7,551 bases of DNA, taken from positions 1-7,551 of the forward strand of contig JBBQVS010000121.1 of the NCBI GenBank assembly GCA_038211295.1, written 5' to 3'. This document shows, in pieces, positions 1-6,433 of the stretch. Under the pieces are notes generated by a model. That model searched no databases and was not told the DNA's origin. It saw only the letters and a list, made by a program, of their open reading frames with translations. Numbering within the stretch: the stretch's first letter is position 1; every line of letters begins with the position of its first letter. The position numbers were made by a program, and so were the translations under genes. The stretch is from JBBQVS01 sp038211295. GTDB lineage: Bacteria; Chloroflexota; Ktedonobacteria; Ktedonobacterales; Ktedonobacteraceae.

Positions 1-2
1 TC

Positions 3-161
3 TTTCCCGCCAATGTGTATCAGGCAGTCACGAATATGCAGCTTGGGGGCTTTATGAATACGCGCGTCTATCAATGGGGGCGTCTTCCGTTTCAAGCCGT
101 GTTCATTCTGTGGGCATTATGGTGTACAAGCGATGAAAAGAAGCAGGAACAAGGGGGATGA
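3..161 (+). CDS. C-terminal fragment of a DoxX-like membrane protein (5' end outside window)
   Basis: An open frame enters from the window's left edge and ends at TGA 159-161, leaving 52 residues. The fragment starts FPANVYQAVTNMQLGG, continues with a WGRLPFQAVFILWALW segment and ends in a charged, hydrophilic tail (DEKKQEQGG). A Pro-Ala-Asn (FPAN) motif followed by an RLP-hydrophobic last helix is what I associate with the end of DoxX/DUF-type four-helix inner-membrane proteins, which are linked to redox processes. The match is by pattern memory only, and most of the protein is missing. It is the only plus-strand gene and converges on the flavoprotein gene ending at 310. The stop codon forms the first three bases of a hairpin repeat, so the native C-terminus may have been replaced or trimmed by that element. 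Confidence 0.55.
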   Translation, partial: FPANVYQAVTNMQLGGFMNTRVYQWGRLPFQAVFILWALWCTSDEKKQEQGG

Positions 162-206
162 CAGGGGCAAGCCCTGTCACTACTATACTACGTGTATCGC
201 TGCTTA
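159..206 (-). repeat. Dispersed hairpin repeat, copy 1 (minus orientation)
   Basis: On the plus strand the arm TGACAGGG (159-166), the loop GCAAG (167-171) and the arm CCCTGTCA (172-179) form a perfect 8-bp stem. It is followed by CTACTATACTACG and, at 200-206, CTGCTTA. Aligned without gaps to the reverse complement of 7277-7324 it is identical at 39 of 48 positions by my count. Four of the nine differences are two compensated base pairs in the stem. The TGA of the upstream DoxX-like gene is the start of the left arm. A second small hairpin, GCTGC-TTAT-GCAGC (199-212), overlaps the right end. Confidence 0.8.
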
Positions 207-245
207 TGCAGCTCTTGTTTGGCGTAGTTTTGCCACGCAAAGCCG

Positions 246-277
246 TATATAGTAGTGGCGCGGCTTGCCCGCGCCAT
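246..277 (+). repeat. Dispersed hairpin repeat, copy 2 (plus orientation)
   Basis: Flank TATATAGTAG, then arm TGGCGCGG (256-263), loop CTTGC (264-268) and arm CCGCGCCA (269-276). The stem is a perfect 8 bp. Loop and flank match copy 1 in inverted orientation; the flank differs from copies 1 and 3 by one missing base. Compared with copy 3, one stem pair is flipped from G-C to C-G, which keeps the pairing. It sits between two convergent genes. No T-run follows it on either strand, so it is not a classical intrinsic terminator. Confidence 0.75.
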
Positions 278-309
278 ACTCCCAACTTGTCGGTGCCACC
301 CATTTCCCT

Positions 310-2088
310 TTACCCTTGAGGCCATAGTCCGCCGAGCCAGCTACCACGCTTTTTCGTTGGTTTGTTGGCGCGTTCGCCAGTGCCACGTCGCACCTGTTGC
401 ATTCGTTCGTCAAAGATGGCCGCGTAGAGCGTTGTGCGTGGGGAGGTCGCACTGATACGTTTGCCCAGAGGCGATTGCACAAGCGGGAGTAGCATTCGGT
501 ACAGCGTGAACAGGGCCGACTGACGCCCAAGCTTGAGCCAGGCCGTGATCCATCCGACAATCTCGGTTGCCGAAAGTGTGTTGAGGGCGAGCGCGTAAAT
601 TTTCGGATAGTAGCCGGGCGTGTTGAGGACGACGCGCGTGTAATCGAGCCACCCGATACGGTCTTTGAAGAAGGCATTGGTGACTTCTGGCCCCAGCTTC
701 GCGAGGACGGCACAGAAGACGTTTAGCGTTTCATTGACCTGCCAGACGGGTTCAGCATTCGCCGGCTTCGCGATCATAAACTTGCTAAAGGCACGCGCGA
801 CGGCAGGTACAGCTTCGGACGCACGTACATTGTTCAGATCTTCGGCACTCAGGCAATCGGTTGTAAGTGCCACATTCAACAGGGTTGTGATGCGGCTAAG
901 ATTGCGGACATACGAGCCAAAACCGCAAAAGGTGAGGGGGGACTGGAACGCAGCGGCATCACCAAGCGATAGCACGCGATCATAGGCCAGCACTTTTGGC
1001 TCCTTTTGCCAGGGTAGCGCGATGTTGTAACCGGCTGGAATAAAGCCATACACGGGCTTGAGTATCTCGACATGTTCGGTATCTTTATAGCTGGGCAGAA
1101 GCGCGAAAAAGTCGTCGAATAATTCGAGTAGATCAACGCGGTCTCCGGTCTCGGCATAATAAAAGAGGTAGATGGCAACCTGATCGTCCACGCCAGGGAA
1201 AGCTTCCCAGATAAGCTGATGCCCCTTGCGTGCGTCCTCTGTCGAGACGAGCACCTCGCCAATCGCGGGGTCTATCTCCTTCAATCCAGTCCCCTGCTTG
1301 TAGCCTCGCGCAACCGTGCCAACGGTGGGACATACAAGCGAGAAGGGACGGCCACAGTTGAGTTGACACGCGATTGGCGAGGTTGACCCCATACCATCTA
1401 TAAGTAGACGCGCCCCATAACTCTGTTGCTGACCCGCGTTGTCGATTACGTCGATAGTTACGCCGCGTGTGGGTTGAACCGCGCAACGCTGAAAGGTTGT
1501 GCTGTGCAGAATAACGTTGGGGAACACGCTTTGGGGCTGATGTTCACGTATTTTTTGAACACACAGGTTCGTAAGCTTCTCGGCATCAACGGCGACATCC
1601 AGTACGTTTTTCAGGTGCAACTCTGCTGGCTTCACATTGATGTTCGCGGAGTGAAAGCGCACCAGACCGTCGCCATATTCGCGCTGAATCACGCTCTCAA
1701 GTTCGGCGGGTGTGAGCAATTCAACATCAAGCAGTTCCTGTAGTTCGTCCCGCGAGATATTCCATTCGCGGTGTACGGCTCCCACGGTGAAGCGATCAAA
1801 GACGAGGACGCGCAGACCGTAGCGCACCGTCATGATCGCGGCGTTGAGCAGATTCAGGCCCCCACCGGCATAGATGATATCAAACGTGTTCACTTCGGGG
1901 AGAGACGAGCGTTCTTCTGTGACAACAACTTCCGCATAGGCACGGCTCTCGCTGGAAAGCAACATTGTTTGCCATGTGGTATTGAGGTCCTGTAAACGGC
2001 GTAAGTGGGCTTCTCCCTCTGGAATACGCGCGAAGGCCGCGGCGAGGTACGGGTAGTTAGTTGTGAGTTGTTCAATATATGTTTGCAT
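310..2088 (-). CDS. CruA/CruP-family lycopene-cyclase-like FAD-dependent oxidoreductase
   Basis: The product is 592 residues. I chose the ATG at 2088, with AAAGG 8 nt upstream (AAAGG-CACGCTCT-ATG). The longer frame from 2163 would run into the preceding gene. Residues 68-97 form an FAD-binding Rossmann start: FDIIYAGGGLNLLNAA, with a strand ending LVFDRF. Next comes VGAVHREWNIS (102-112), a stretch I recall as characteristic of CruA/CruP. A late flavoprotein motif LSLGDAAAFQSPLTF, followed by CGFGSYVRNL, lies at about 373-396. The C-terminus from about 440 is a mostly helical extension with a basic tail (KPTKKRG). CruA is a lycopene beta/gamma-cyclase of green sulfur bacteria and cyanobacteria; CruP is a relative with a disputed role. 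I cannot tell which subgroup this is, nor prove a carotenoid substrate. It is the last gene of a three-gene operon, 32 nt after the methyltransferase. No transmembrane segment is obvious; peripheral membrane association is likely. Confidence 0.75.
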   Translation of the reverse strand: MQTYIEQLTTNYPYLAAAFARIPEGEAHLRRLQDLNTTWQTMLLSSESRAYAEVVVTEERSSLPEVNTFDIIYAGGGLNLLNAAIMTVRYGLRVLVFDRFTVGAVHREWNISRDELQELLDVELLTPAELESVIQREYGDGLVRFHSANINVKPAELHLKNVLDVAVDAEKLTNLCVQKIREHQPQSVFPNVILHSTTFQRCAVQPTRGVTIDVIDNAGQQQSYGARLLIDGMGSTSPIACQLNCGRPFSLVCPTVGTVARGYKQGTGLKEIDPAIGEVLVSTEDARKGHQLIWEAFPGVDDQVAIYLFYYAETGDRVDLLELFDDFFALLPSYKDTEHVEILKPVYGFIPAGYNIALPWQKEPKVLAYDRVLSLGDAAAFQSPLTFCGFGSYVRNLSRITTLLNVALTTDCLSAEDLNNVRASEAVPAVARAFSKFMIAKPANAEPVWQVNETLNVFCAVLAKLGPEVTNAFFKDRIGWLDYTRVVLNTPGYYPKIYALALNTLSATEIVGWITAWLKLGRQSALFTLYRMLLPLVQSPLGKRISATSPRTTLYAAIFDERMQQVRRGTGERANKPTKKRGSWLGGLWPQG

Positions 2089-2120
2089 AGAGCGTGCCTT
2101 TATGAATATAATCGCTATTT

Positions 2121-2852
2121 CTACGCACCTGTCTTTTCGCCAATGGTCATATAGATTTCCCAACGACGACTACGGATGCGTTCGGAGCTGCGTTGCAAGC
2201 CAACCTGTTCTAATGGTATGAGGCGACCAAACCACGCATCGGGTACAACTTCCGTGAGAATGTCGGAGGGAGGCGCGGTTTTGCTACGCGCAACCTCGTC
2301 TTCGAGCGTGCGCTGCTTGCGTGGGCCAAAGAGCGCGGCAGGGCCATAGACAAGCGATTGTACCAATACAAGGGGCGGTTGAAGCCAACCAACCGGCAAC
2401 AGGTTCGCGCCCTCTATCACAAGCACCCGCCCACCGGGACGTAGCACACGCTCGACCTCGGCAATTGTCGCTGGGTCGTAAATGTAATCAGATGGAAACG
2501 TACTAACAACGGTATCGAACGACTCGTTAGCGAACGGCAGATGTTGGGCCGACCCCTGCACAATCCACGCACTCTCCCCCAGCTTGCACCGTCGTAACGT
2601 GTCGCGTGCCGCCGCGACCATCTGTGGCGAATGCTCTATCGCGCGACAGGCAAAGCCCTGTTGCAGCATATCAACGAAGAGATCGCCCAGACCGCACCCT
2701 AACTCCAGTACATCGTGTCCCATTATACGCGGCAATACTTGCTTTTGCCAGACCCGCCACTGACCCGCGAAAGGAACGGTACTCGCGAAACGATAGAGGT
2801 AACGGTTTCTATAAAGCGTTTCAAAGAGCATTTTACGGAGGTTGGGCGTCAT
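2121..2852 (-). CDS. Class I SAM-dependent methyltransferase (methyltransferase-11/UbiE-like)
   Basis: The product is 243 residues from the ATG at 2852, which follows the HAD stop codon by one base (TAA-C-ATG); a GGGGAAG sequence lies 7 nt upstream. A TTG at 2876 in the same frame would give eight more residues inside the HAD gene and is less likely. Motif I is VLELGCGLGD (48-57). The acidic residue that binds the SAM ribose is E73 in AIEHSPQMV. The end of strand 4 is SFDTVVSTFPSDYI (111-124). The strand-5 signature is VLRPGGRVLVIEG (136-148). After residue 150 a hydrophobic stretch (GWLQPPLVLVQSLVYGPAALF, about 155-175, split here only as a region) could bind a lipid-like substrate or a membrane surface. 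The fold and cofactor are clear, but the methyl acceptor is unknown. Overlap-style spacing with HAD implies translational coupling, and the downstream CruA-like gene suggests an isoprenoid or quinone-like substrate (inference only). Confidence 0.88.
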   Translation of the reverse strand: MTPNLRKMLFETLYRNRYLYRFASTVPFAGQWRVWQKQVLPRIMGHDVLELGCGLGDLFVDMLQQGFACRAIEHSPQMVAAARDTLRRCKLGESAWIVQGSAQHLPFANESFDTVVSTFPSDYIYDPATIAEVERVLRPGGRVLVIEGANLLPVGWLQPPLVLVQSLVYGPAALFGPRKQRTLEDEVARSKTAPPSDILTEVVPDAWFGRLIPLEQVGLQRSSERIRSRRWEIYMTIGEKTGA

Positions 2853-2853
2853 G

Positions 2854-3741
2854 TTATTGCTTCCCCACTGCGACAAACACGTCGAGAAGTTCGCTGAGAT
2901 GCTCGATAATCAGGTCTGGCTCAAGCTCCAACGGAATGGCGCGGCCTCGACTATCTTCGTACTGACGCCCAAACTCGAAAAGTCTGCTTTCAAACATGCG
3001 CGTATTCCCCTCTTGCTCCTGTGCCGCCCTTGCTCGCGCGAATACGGTAGAGTTGGGCTTCCATGCTGTGGCTATATGAAGTTTCTTCGCACCCACAATG
3101 TCCGCGCCAAGCGAGTCGCCAACCATTACCGCCTCCTCTGGACGAACGTCGAGCGCATTGAGAGCGTGTAGAAAGATGTCAGGGTTGGGCTTGCGAATAC
3201 CCAGATCGGCGGATATCGCCATGTGGTGCGGCTGAAAATATTTGAGTAGACCAAAGGATCGCACATCTTCAAGGAAAAGAGGGCCGCCATACTGGCGATT
3301 GGTGACGACGCCAAGCAGAAAGCCGCGCTCTTGTAACGCGTCTAAGGTTGTCAACGTGTCTGGGAAGAGTATTCGCGAGCCATAGGAGCGAACGCGGAGA
3401 GCCTCGAACATCGCGGCACCAACCACACGGTCAACGCGTGGCAAGCCCATTTCTTGTAGTGTATCAACAATGATTGTCGCGAAATCAGGCTCAACATTTG
3501 TATTGAGCAGGTATCGCTCATAAATGCGCTGGTCTATGACTTTGAAGAGGTGTTCGGCTTCCGCAGGAGTATCACTAGCTGAAAAGAAGTGCTCTGGCAC
3601 ATGCTGACGAAGTAGGGTAAGCGCGTGTTGTCGCGCGGTACGTCTCTGAGCAGCACTTGCCGCGCGTTCTTCATGTATCCACAATGTGGACCCAAAATCA
3701 AAGAGGATGCAACGAATTGTCCGTCCTGTGAGTGTTGACAC
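2854..3741 (-). CDS. HAD-superfamily hydrolase (phosphatase/dehalogenase-like), GTG start
   Basis: The product is 295 residues from GTG 3741, chosen because AAGGAG lies 9 nt upstream. The frame stays open back to 3828, but those codons read through the clpP terminator. HAD motif I is CILFDFGSTLW (11-21), with nucleophile D15. Motif II is GVVTN with T147, and motif III is IRKPNPD with K184. Motif IV is VMVGDSLGAD with D209 and D214. The +2 acid of motif I, Asp in typical phosphatases, is Gly17. DFGG/DFGS forms are known in many HAD members, so activity is still plausible. The insert between motifs I and II (about 25-125) is helical, as in a C1-type cap. A roughly 80-residue C-terminal extension past motif IV ends in an acidic amphipathic helix (LIIEHLSELLDVFVAV). 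The substrate cannot be inferred. It is the first gene of the HAD-methyltransferase-flavoprotein operon. I see no convincing promoter in the 40 nt between the clpP terminator and this start, so read-through from clpP may contribute. Confidence 0.85.
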   Translation of the reverse strand: MSTLTGRTIRCILFDFGSTLWIHEERAASAAQRRTARQHALTLLRQHVPEHFFSASDTPAEAEHLFKVIDQRIYERYLLNTNVEPDFATIIVDTLQEMGLPRVDRVVGAAMFEALRVRSYGSRILFPDTLTTLDALQERGFLLGVVTNRQYGGPLFLEDVRSFGLLKYFQPHHMAISADLGIRKPNPDIFLHALNALDVRPEEAVMVGDSLGADIVGAKKLHIATAWKPNSTVFARARAAQEQEGNTRMFESRLFEFGRQYEDSRGRAIPLELEPDLIIEHLSELLDVFVAVGKQ

Positions 3742-3750
3742 GCTCGGTTT

Positions 3751-3756
3751 CTCCTT
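3751..3756 (-). promoter_or_regulatory. Shine-Dalgarno AAGGAG of the HAD gene
   Basis: The minus strand reads AAGGAG, then 9 nt, then GTG at 3741. This decides the non-ATG start. No ATG lies between it and HAD motif I. Confidence 0.75.
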
Positions 3757-3777
3757 AGCGCATAAATGACATGGCAC

Positions 3778-3823
3778 AAAATAAAGCAGCGACAGAATAA
3801 AGGATACTCTACTCTGTCGCTGC
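3778..3823 (-). terminator. Intrinsic terminator after clpP
   Basis: On the minus strand the arm GCAGCGACAGA (3823-3813) pairs perfectly over 11 bp with TCTGTCGCTGC (3796-3786) across a 16-nt loop. TTTATTTT (3785-3778) follows at once. It starts 11 nt past the clpP stop and separates clpP from the HAD operon. The loop is large for a terminator, so some read-through is possible. Confidence 0.8.
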
Positions 3824-3834
3824 CTCATCGCGTT

Positions 3835-4497
3835 TTAGCGCATTACATCTTCTTCATTACCGAGCACTTCGTCAACCAGACCATACTCTACTGCCTGTGG
3901 AGCAGTGAGGTAGTAGTTGCGATCCGAGTCTTGCGTGATGCGCTCAACGGACTGTCCGGTGTGCTTGGCGAGAATATCGGTCAAGCTGCGGCGCAGGCGT
4001 AACACCTCGCGGGCGGTGATTTCGATATCGGTTGCCTGACCTTCGGCACCACCAAGCGGCTGATGAATAAGCACAGTTGAATTTGGCAACGCGTATCGCT
4101 TGCTCTTCTGACCTGCTGCCAGCAAGACAGCACCCATGCTCATCGCCATGCCCATGCACACAGTTGAGACTTCGGGGCGAAGCCACTGCATCGTGTCATA
4201 GATTGCAAGGCCGGCGTAGATCACGCCGCCGGGGGAGTTGATGTACATGTTGATGTCTTTGGTCGCGTCCTCGCTCTGGAGGTACAGCAACTGTGCGACA
4301 ACGCTGTTGGCGACGTTATCATCAATTGGCGTGCCAATGAAGATGATGCGCTCCTTTAGCAGGCGCGAGTATAAATCCCAGGAACGCTCGCCGCGTGCAG
4401 TTGTTTCGATAACCGCAGGAATCATGCCGCGTGGCTCAAGGAACTCTCTGGACTCCTTTTTCCACTTTGGATCATTTGGGTTGAATATGCTACTCAT
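3835..4497 (-). CDS. clpP: ATP-dependent Clp protease proteolytic subunit, with Asn at the catalytic Asp position
   Basis: The product is 220 residues. ATG 4497 has AAGGAG 5 nt upstream. ClpP forms a barrel of two heptameric rings in the cytoplasm and degrades proteins fed by AAA+ partners such as ClpX, ClpA or ClpC. Residues 1-24 (MSSIFNPNDP onward) precede the conserved body, which begins MIPAVIETTARGERSWDLYS, and look like a propeptide. The oxyanion segment is NSPGG (88-92). The nucleophile is S120 in GMAMSMGAVLLAAG, where Met119 replaces the usual Ala. The catalytic His is H145 in VLIHQPLGG. Aligning GQSVERITQDSDRNYYLTAP with E. coli [20 protein letters not shown] puts N194 (codon AAC, plus-strand 3916-3918 gtt) where the triad Asp171 is expected. 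Listeria ClpP1 has the same Asn form. Length and all other signatures are normal and there is no frameshift. No clpX or second clpP lies beside it; the gene appears to be transcribed alone. Confidence 0.96.
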   Translation of the reverse strand: MSSIFNPNDPKWKKESREFLEPRGMIPAVIETTARGERSWDLYSRLLKERIIFIGTPIDDNVANSVVAQLLYLQSEDATKDINMYINSPGGVIYAGLAIYDTMQWLRPEVSTVCMGMAMSMGAVLLAAGQKSKRYALPNSTVLIHQPLGGAEGQATDIEITAREVLRLRRSLTDILAKHTGQSVERITQDSDRNYYLTAPQAVEYGLVDEVLGNEEDVMR

Positions 4498-4587
4498 CTT
4501 TGCTCCTTTTTATCGTTCACGGGTCTTCTCCCACTCCATAGTGAAAGAACTAGATCGCCGAAAAAACTGTGTGCAGAGGTATCCCCG

Positions 4588-4608
4588 TAACAGGAATATG
4601 TACTGTTA
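4588..4608. promoter_or_regulatory. Inverted repeat next to the clpP -10 (possible operator)
   Basis: TAACAG (4588-4593) and CTGTTA (4603-4608) are perfect 6-bp arms with 9 bp between them. The dyad touches the candidate -10 and covers the expected transcription start. It does not match the CIRCE or CtsR heptad operators that I know. A role in clpP control is inferred from position alone. Confidence 0.35.
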
Positions 4609-4636
4609 TGATAGCACTTACAAAAGACAAACGCAA
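4608..4636 (-). promoter_or_regulatory. Candidate sigma70 promoter of clpP
   Basis: The minus strand reads TTGCGT (4636-4631), 17 nt, then TATCAT (4613-4608). The -10 matches 5 of 6 consensus bases; the -35 matches only TTG. It lies about 110 nt upstream of the clpP start and just downstream of the MFS terminator tract. Confidence 0.45.
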
Positions 4637-4640
4637 GCAG

Positions 4641-4716
4641 AAGAAAGAAAGAGTGCCAACACATGCAATGGCGGCCCGCACAACATTGTGCGGGCCGCCA
4701 TTGCATGTGTTGGCAC
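4641..4716 (-). terminator. Very long perfect hairpin terminating the tetR-MFS operon
   Basis: The arms 4653-4683 and 4686-4716 are perfect reverse complements over 31 bp with only CA between them (in practice about 28-29 bp plus a small loop). The arms include CCAACACATGCAATGG and CGGCCCGCACAA. It begins 12 nt after the MFS stop. On the minus strand it is followed by the pyrimidine tract TCTTTCTTTCTT (4652-4641), which fits an intrinsic terminator. The stem is two to three times longer than usual. The plus-strand side has no T-run, so it acts in one direction. Confidence 0.75.
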
Positions 4717-4728
4717 AAGAGCAGGAGC

Positions 4729-6369
4729 TTAAACCGCGAGGGTTGCTTCTTCGCGTGCCACGGCTGCCTCTTGCTCTTCCGGTGTGAGTGCGCGTTTCTC
4801 GACAACGGTGGCGCGTCGTGTACGATAGCGTACAAAGAACGCGGAGACGATGGCAAGGACAGTAAGCACGACACTGATACGGAAGGCATCTTGCATCGCC
4901 AGAATGACTGCCTGCCGTTGCACCAGTCCACTTATCACTTGCAGCGCAGAGGCATAAGCGGCGGCTGATGACGCGGCCCCTCGTTGCAACAGGAGAGCCT
5001 GAATCAATGGCACGAGCTTTCCCAGGGGGGATGTTGCCGTGACCTGATCCGCCAGGTGAGCATAATGAACGATTGTCTGTGACTGTACCAGGGTCGCGAT
5101 TACCGCGACTGCCAGCGAGCTAATCACGAAGCGCAGCGTGGTATTTACCGCCGTTGCCTGTGAGAGCATACGTGGCTTAATTTCAGAAAGGGCCGCAACC
5201 GATAACGGCTGAAAACAGAAGCCGAGCGCGAAACTGCGAATAATCAACCATATTTGCAGCGTGCCATAGGGTGTACTTGCGCTGATAAAGGTCAAGAGCC
5301 AGAGCGAAAACGCGAGAATGACCAGGCCAGGAATGACCACGCCACGCACACCAACTCTGTCAACCAGTCGTCCACCGATCAGCGAAGAGACCATAGCCGC
5401 GAACGCCTGTGGTAGCAAGAGTAGGCCCGCTTGATATGCGGAGAGACCGCGCACCTCTTGCAGATAGATTGGGATGATGAACAGGCCACCATAGAGCGCG
5501 AAGGTGACAAAGATACTCGCGATACTGCTTGTCGAGAACGAAGAACTCCCAAAGACGCGCAAGTCCAGAAGGGGCTGCCCCTCACGACGCGCGATATTCA
5601 GTTCGACAACGACAAACAGAATGAGCATAATCACGCCCAAGCCGAGAAAGCCAATTACCTTTGTCGAACCCCAACCGTCGGTGCTGGCATCCGAGAGACC
5701 ATAGAGCAGAGAGCCTAAGCCAATCGCGGAAAAGAGGAAGCCGGGGATATCAAAGGATGTGCGTTTCTCGGCGAACGTGTTACGCAGGAAGAGGAAGCCT
5801 AGAATCAGACCAACGATACCAATTGGGATATTCACAAAGAAAATGAGTTGCCATCCCAGGAAGGTGACGATGTAGCCACCAATCGTCGGGCCAAGCGCGG
5901 GTGCCAGCAGAATCGGCACACCCAGCGCACCCAGAGCCGTACCACGCTCCTCCGGTGGAAATTCTGTCCACAAAAGCGTGATCGCTAGCGGCGACATGAA
6001 CGCGCCGGTTGCCCCCTGTAGAATACGAAAGACAATCAGCATAGGCAGGTTCACGGAAAGACCACACAGTGCCGAACCAATCGTAAAGCCCGTGAGTGCA
6101 AGCAGGTATAAACGTTTCGCGCCGAAACGCTGTGAAAGATACGCCGTGAGTGGCGTCGCGACGCCCTGCACCAGCGTATACGCGGTTAGCACCCATTGCA
6201 CACTGGTGAGTGTAACGCCAAAGACGGTTTGTAAACGCGGAATGGCGATATTGACAATTGTGCCATCGAGAATTGTCATGAATAACCCGAAGATCACGAC
6301 GAGCGCAACAATCCATTTATAGGGAATGTTGCCGATTGTTCGTGGGGCTGTCGCTACAGGGACTTGCAT
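4729..6369 (-). CDS. DHA2-family (EmrB/QacA-type) MFS drug efflux transporter, 14 predicted helices
   Basis: The product is 546 residues from ATG 6369, which has AAGGAG 5 nt upstream. The frame extends to 6450, but those 27 codons overlap tetR and lack a ribosome site. It is a proton-coupled exporter of the cytoplasmic membrane. The signatures follow in order. Motif D1 is MTILDGTIVNIAIP (31-44) at the end of helix 1. A motif A variant, YLSQRFGAKRL (77-87), lies in the loop between helices 2 and 3. Motif B is RILQGATGA (115-123). Antiporter motif C is GVPILLAPALGPTIGGYI (150-167). A second A-like loop is GGRLVDRVGVRG (332-343). The long loop at about 430-490, before the last helix (VVLTVLAIVSAFFV, 500-513), is typical of the 14-helix DHA2 group. 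The tail is acidic (EEQEAAVAREEA). It is the second gene after tetR, with a 64-nt gap and no terminator between, so it is probably induced when the regulator binds a pump substrate. The substrate cannot be predicted. Confidence 0.93.
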   Translation of the reverse strand: MQVPVATAPRTIGNIPYKWIVALVVIFGLFMTILDGTIVNIAIPRLQTVFGVTLTSVQWVLTAYTLVQGVATPLTAYLSQRFGAKRLYLLALTGFTIGSALCGLSVNLPMLIVFRILQGATGAFMSPLAITLLWTEFPPEERGTALGALGVPILLAPALGPTIGGYIVTFLGWQLIFFVNIPIGIVGLILGFLFLRNTFAEKRTSFDIPGFLFSAIGLGSLLYGLSDASTDGWGSTKVIGFLGLGVIMLILFVVVELNIARREGQPLLDLRVFGSSSFSTSSIASIFVTFALYGGLFIIPIYLQEVRGLSAYQAGLLLLPQAFAAMVSSLIGGRLVDRVGVRGVVIPGLVILAFSLWLLTFISASTPYGTLQIWLIIRSFALGFCFQPLSVAALSEIKPRMLSQATAVNTTLRFVISSLAVAVIATLVQSQTIVHYAHLADQVTATSPLGKLVPLIQALLLQRGAASSAAAYASALQVISGLVQRQAVILAMQDAFRISVVLTVLAIVSAFFVRYRTRRATVVEKRALTPEEQEAAVAREEATLAV

Positions 6370-6374
6370 ACAGA

Positions 6375-6380
6375 CTCCTT
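6375..6380 (-). promoter_or_regulatory. Shine-Dalgarno AAGGAG of the MFS gene
   Basis: The minus strand reads AAGGAG-TCTGT-ATG. This strong site fixes the start at 6369 rather than 6450. Confidence 0.85.
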
Positions 6381-6433
6381 TTCCTGTTTCTTGTATCGTG
6401 TTGTAGAGTATGTTTATATTTTCGCCAGAGAAA

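Noticed and set aside
199..220. GCTGC-TTAT-GCAGC hairpin with TCTTGTTT as terminator of the DoxX-like gene
   Set aside because: A 5-bp stem with a weak T-tract is too little to call; noted only as part of the repeat region.
103..303. Minus-strand 66-residue frame across 103-303
   Set aside because: It is translated from the inverted hairpin pair and the DoxX-like gene's antisense, with no family signature.
2089..2163. 25-residue extension of the CruA-like protein
   Set aside because: It overlaps the methyltransferase gene, and the ATG at 2088 has suitable upstream spacing.
3742..3828. N-terminal extension of the HAD protein that resembles a signal peptide with Cys residues (FILSLLYFVPCHLC)
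   Set aside because: These codons read through the clpP terminator stem and loop. The AAGGAG-9 nt-GTG start follows them.
4494..4968. Open frames on both strands across the 31-bp palindrome
   Set aside because: They are palindrome-driven (both strands read similar PAQCCAGRHC peptides) and overlap the MFS gene and clpP leader.
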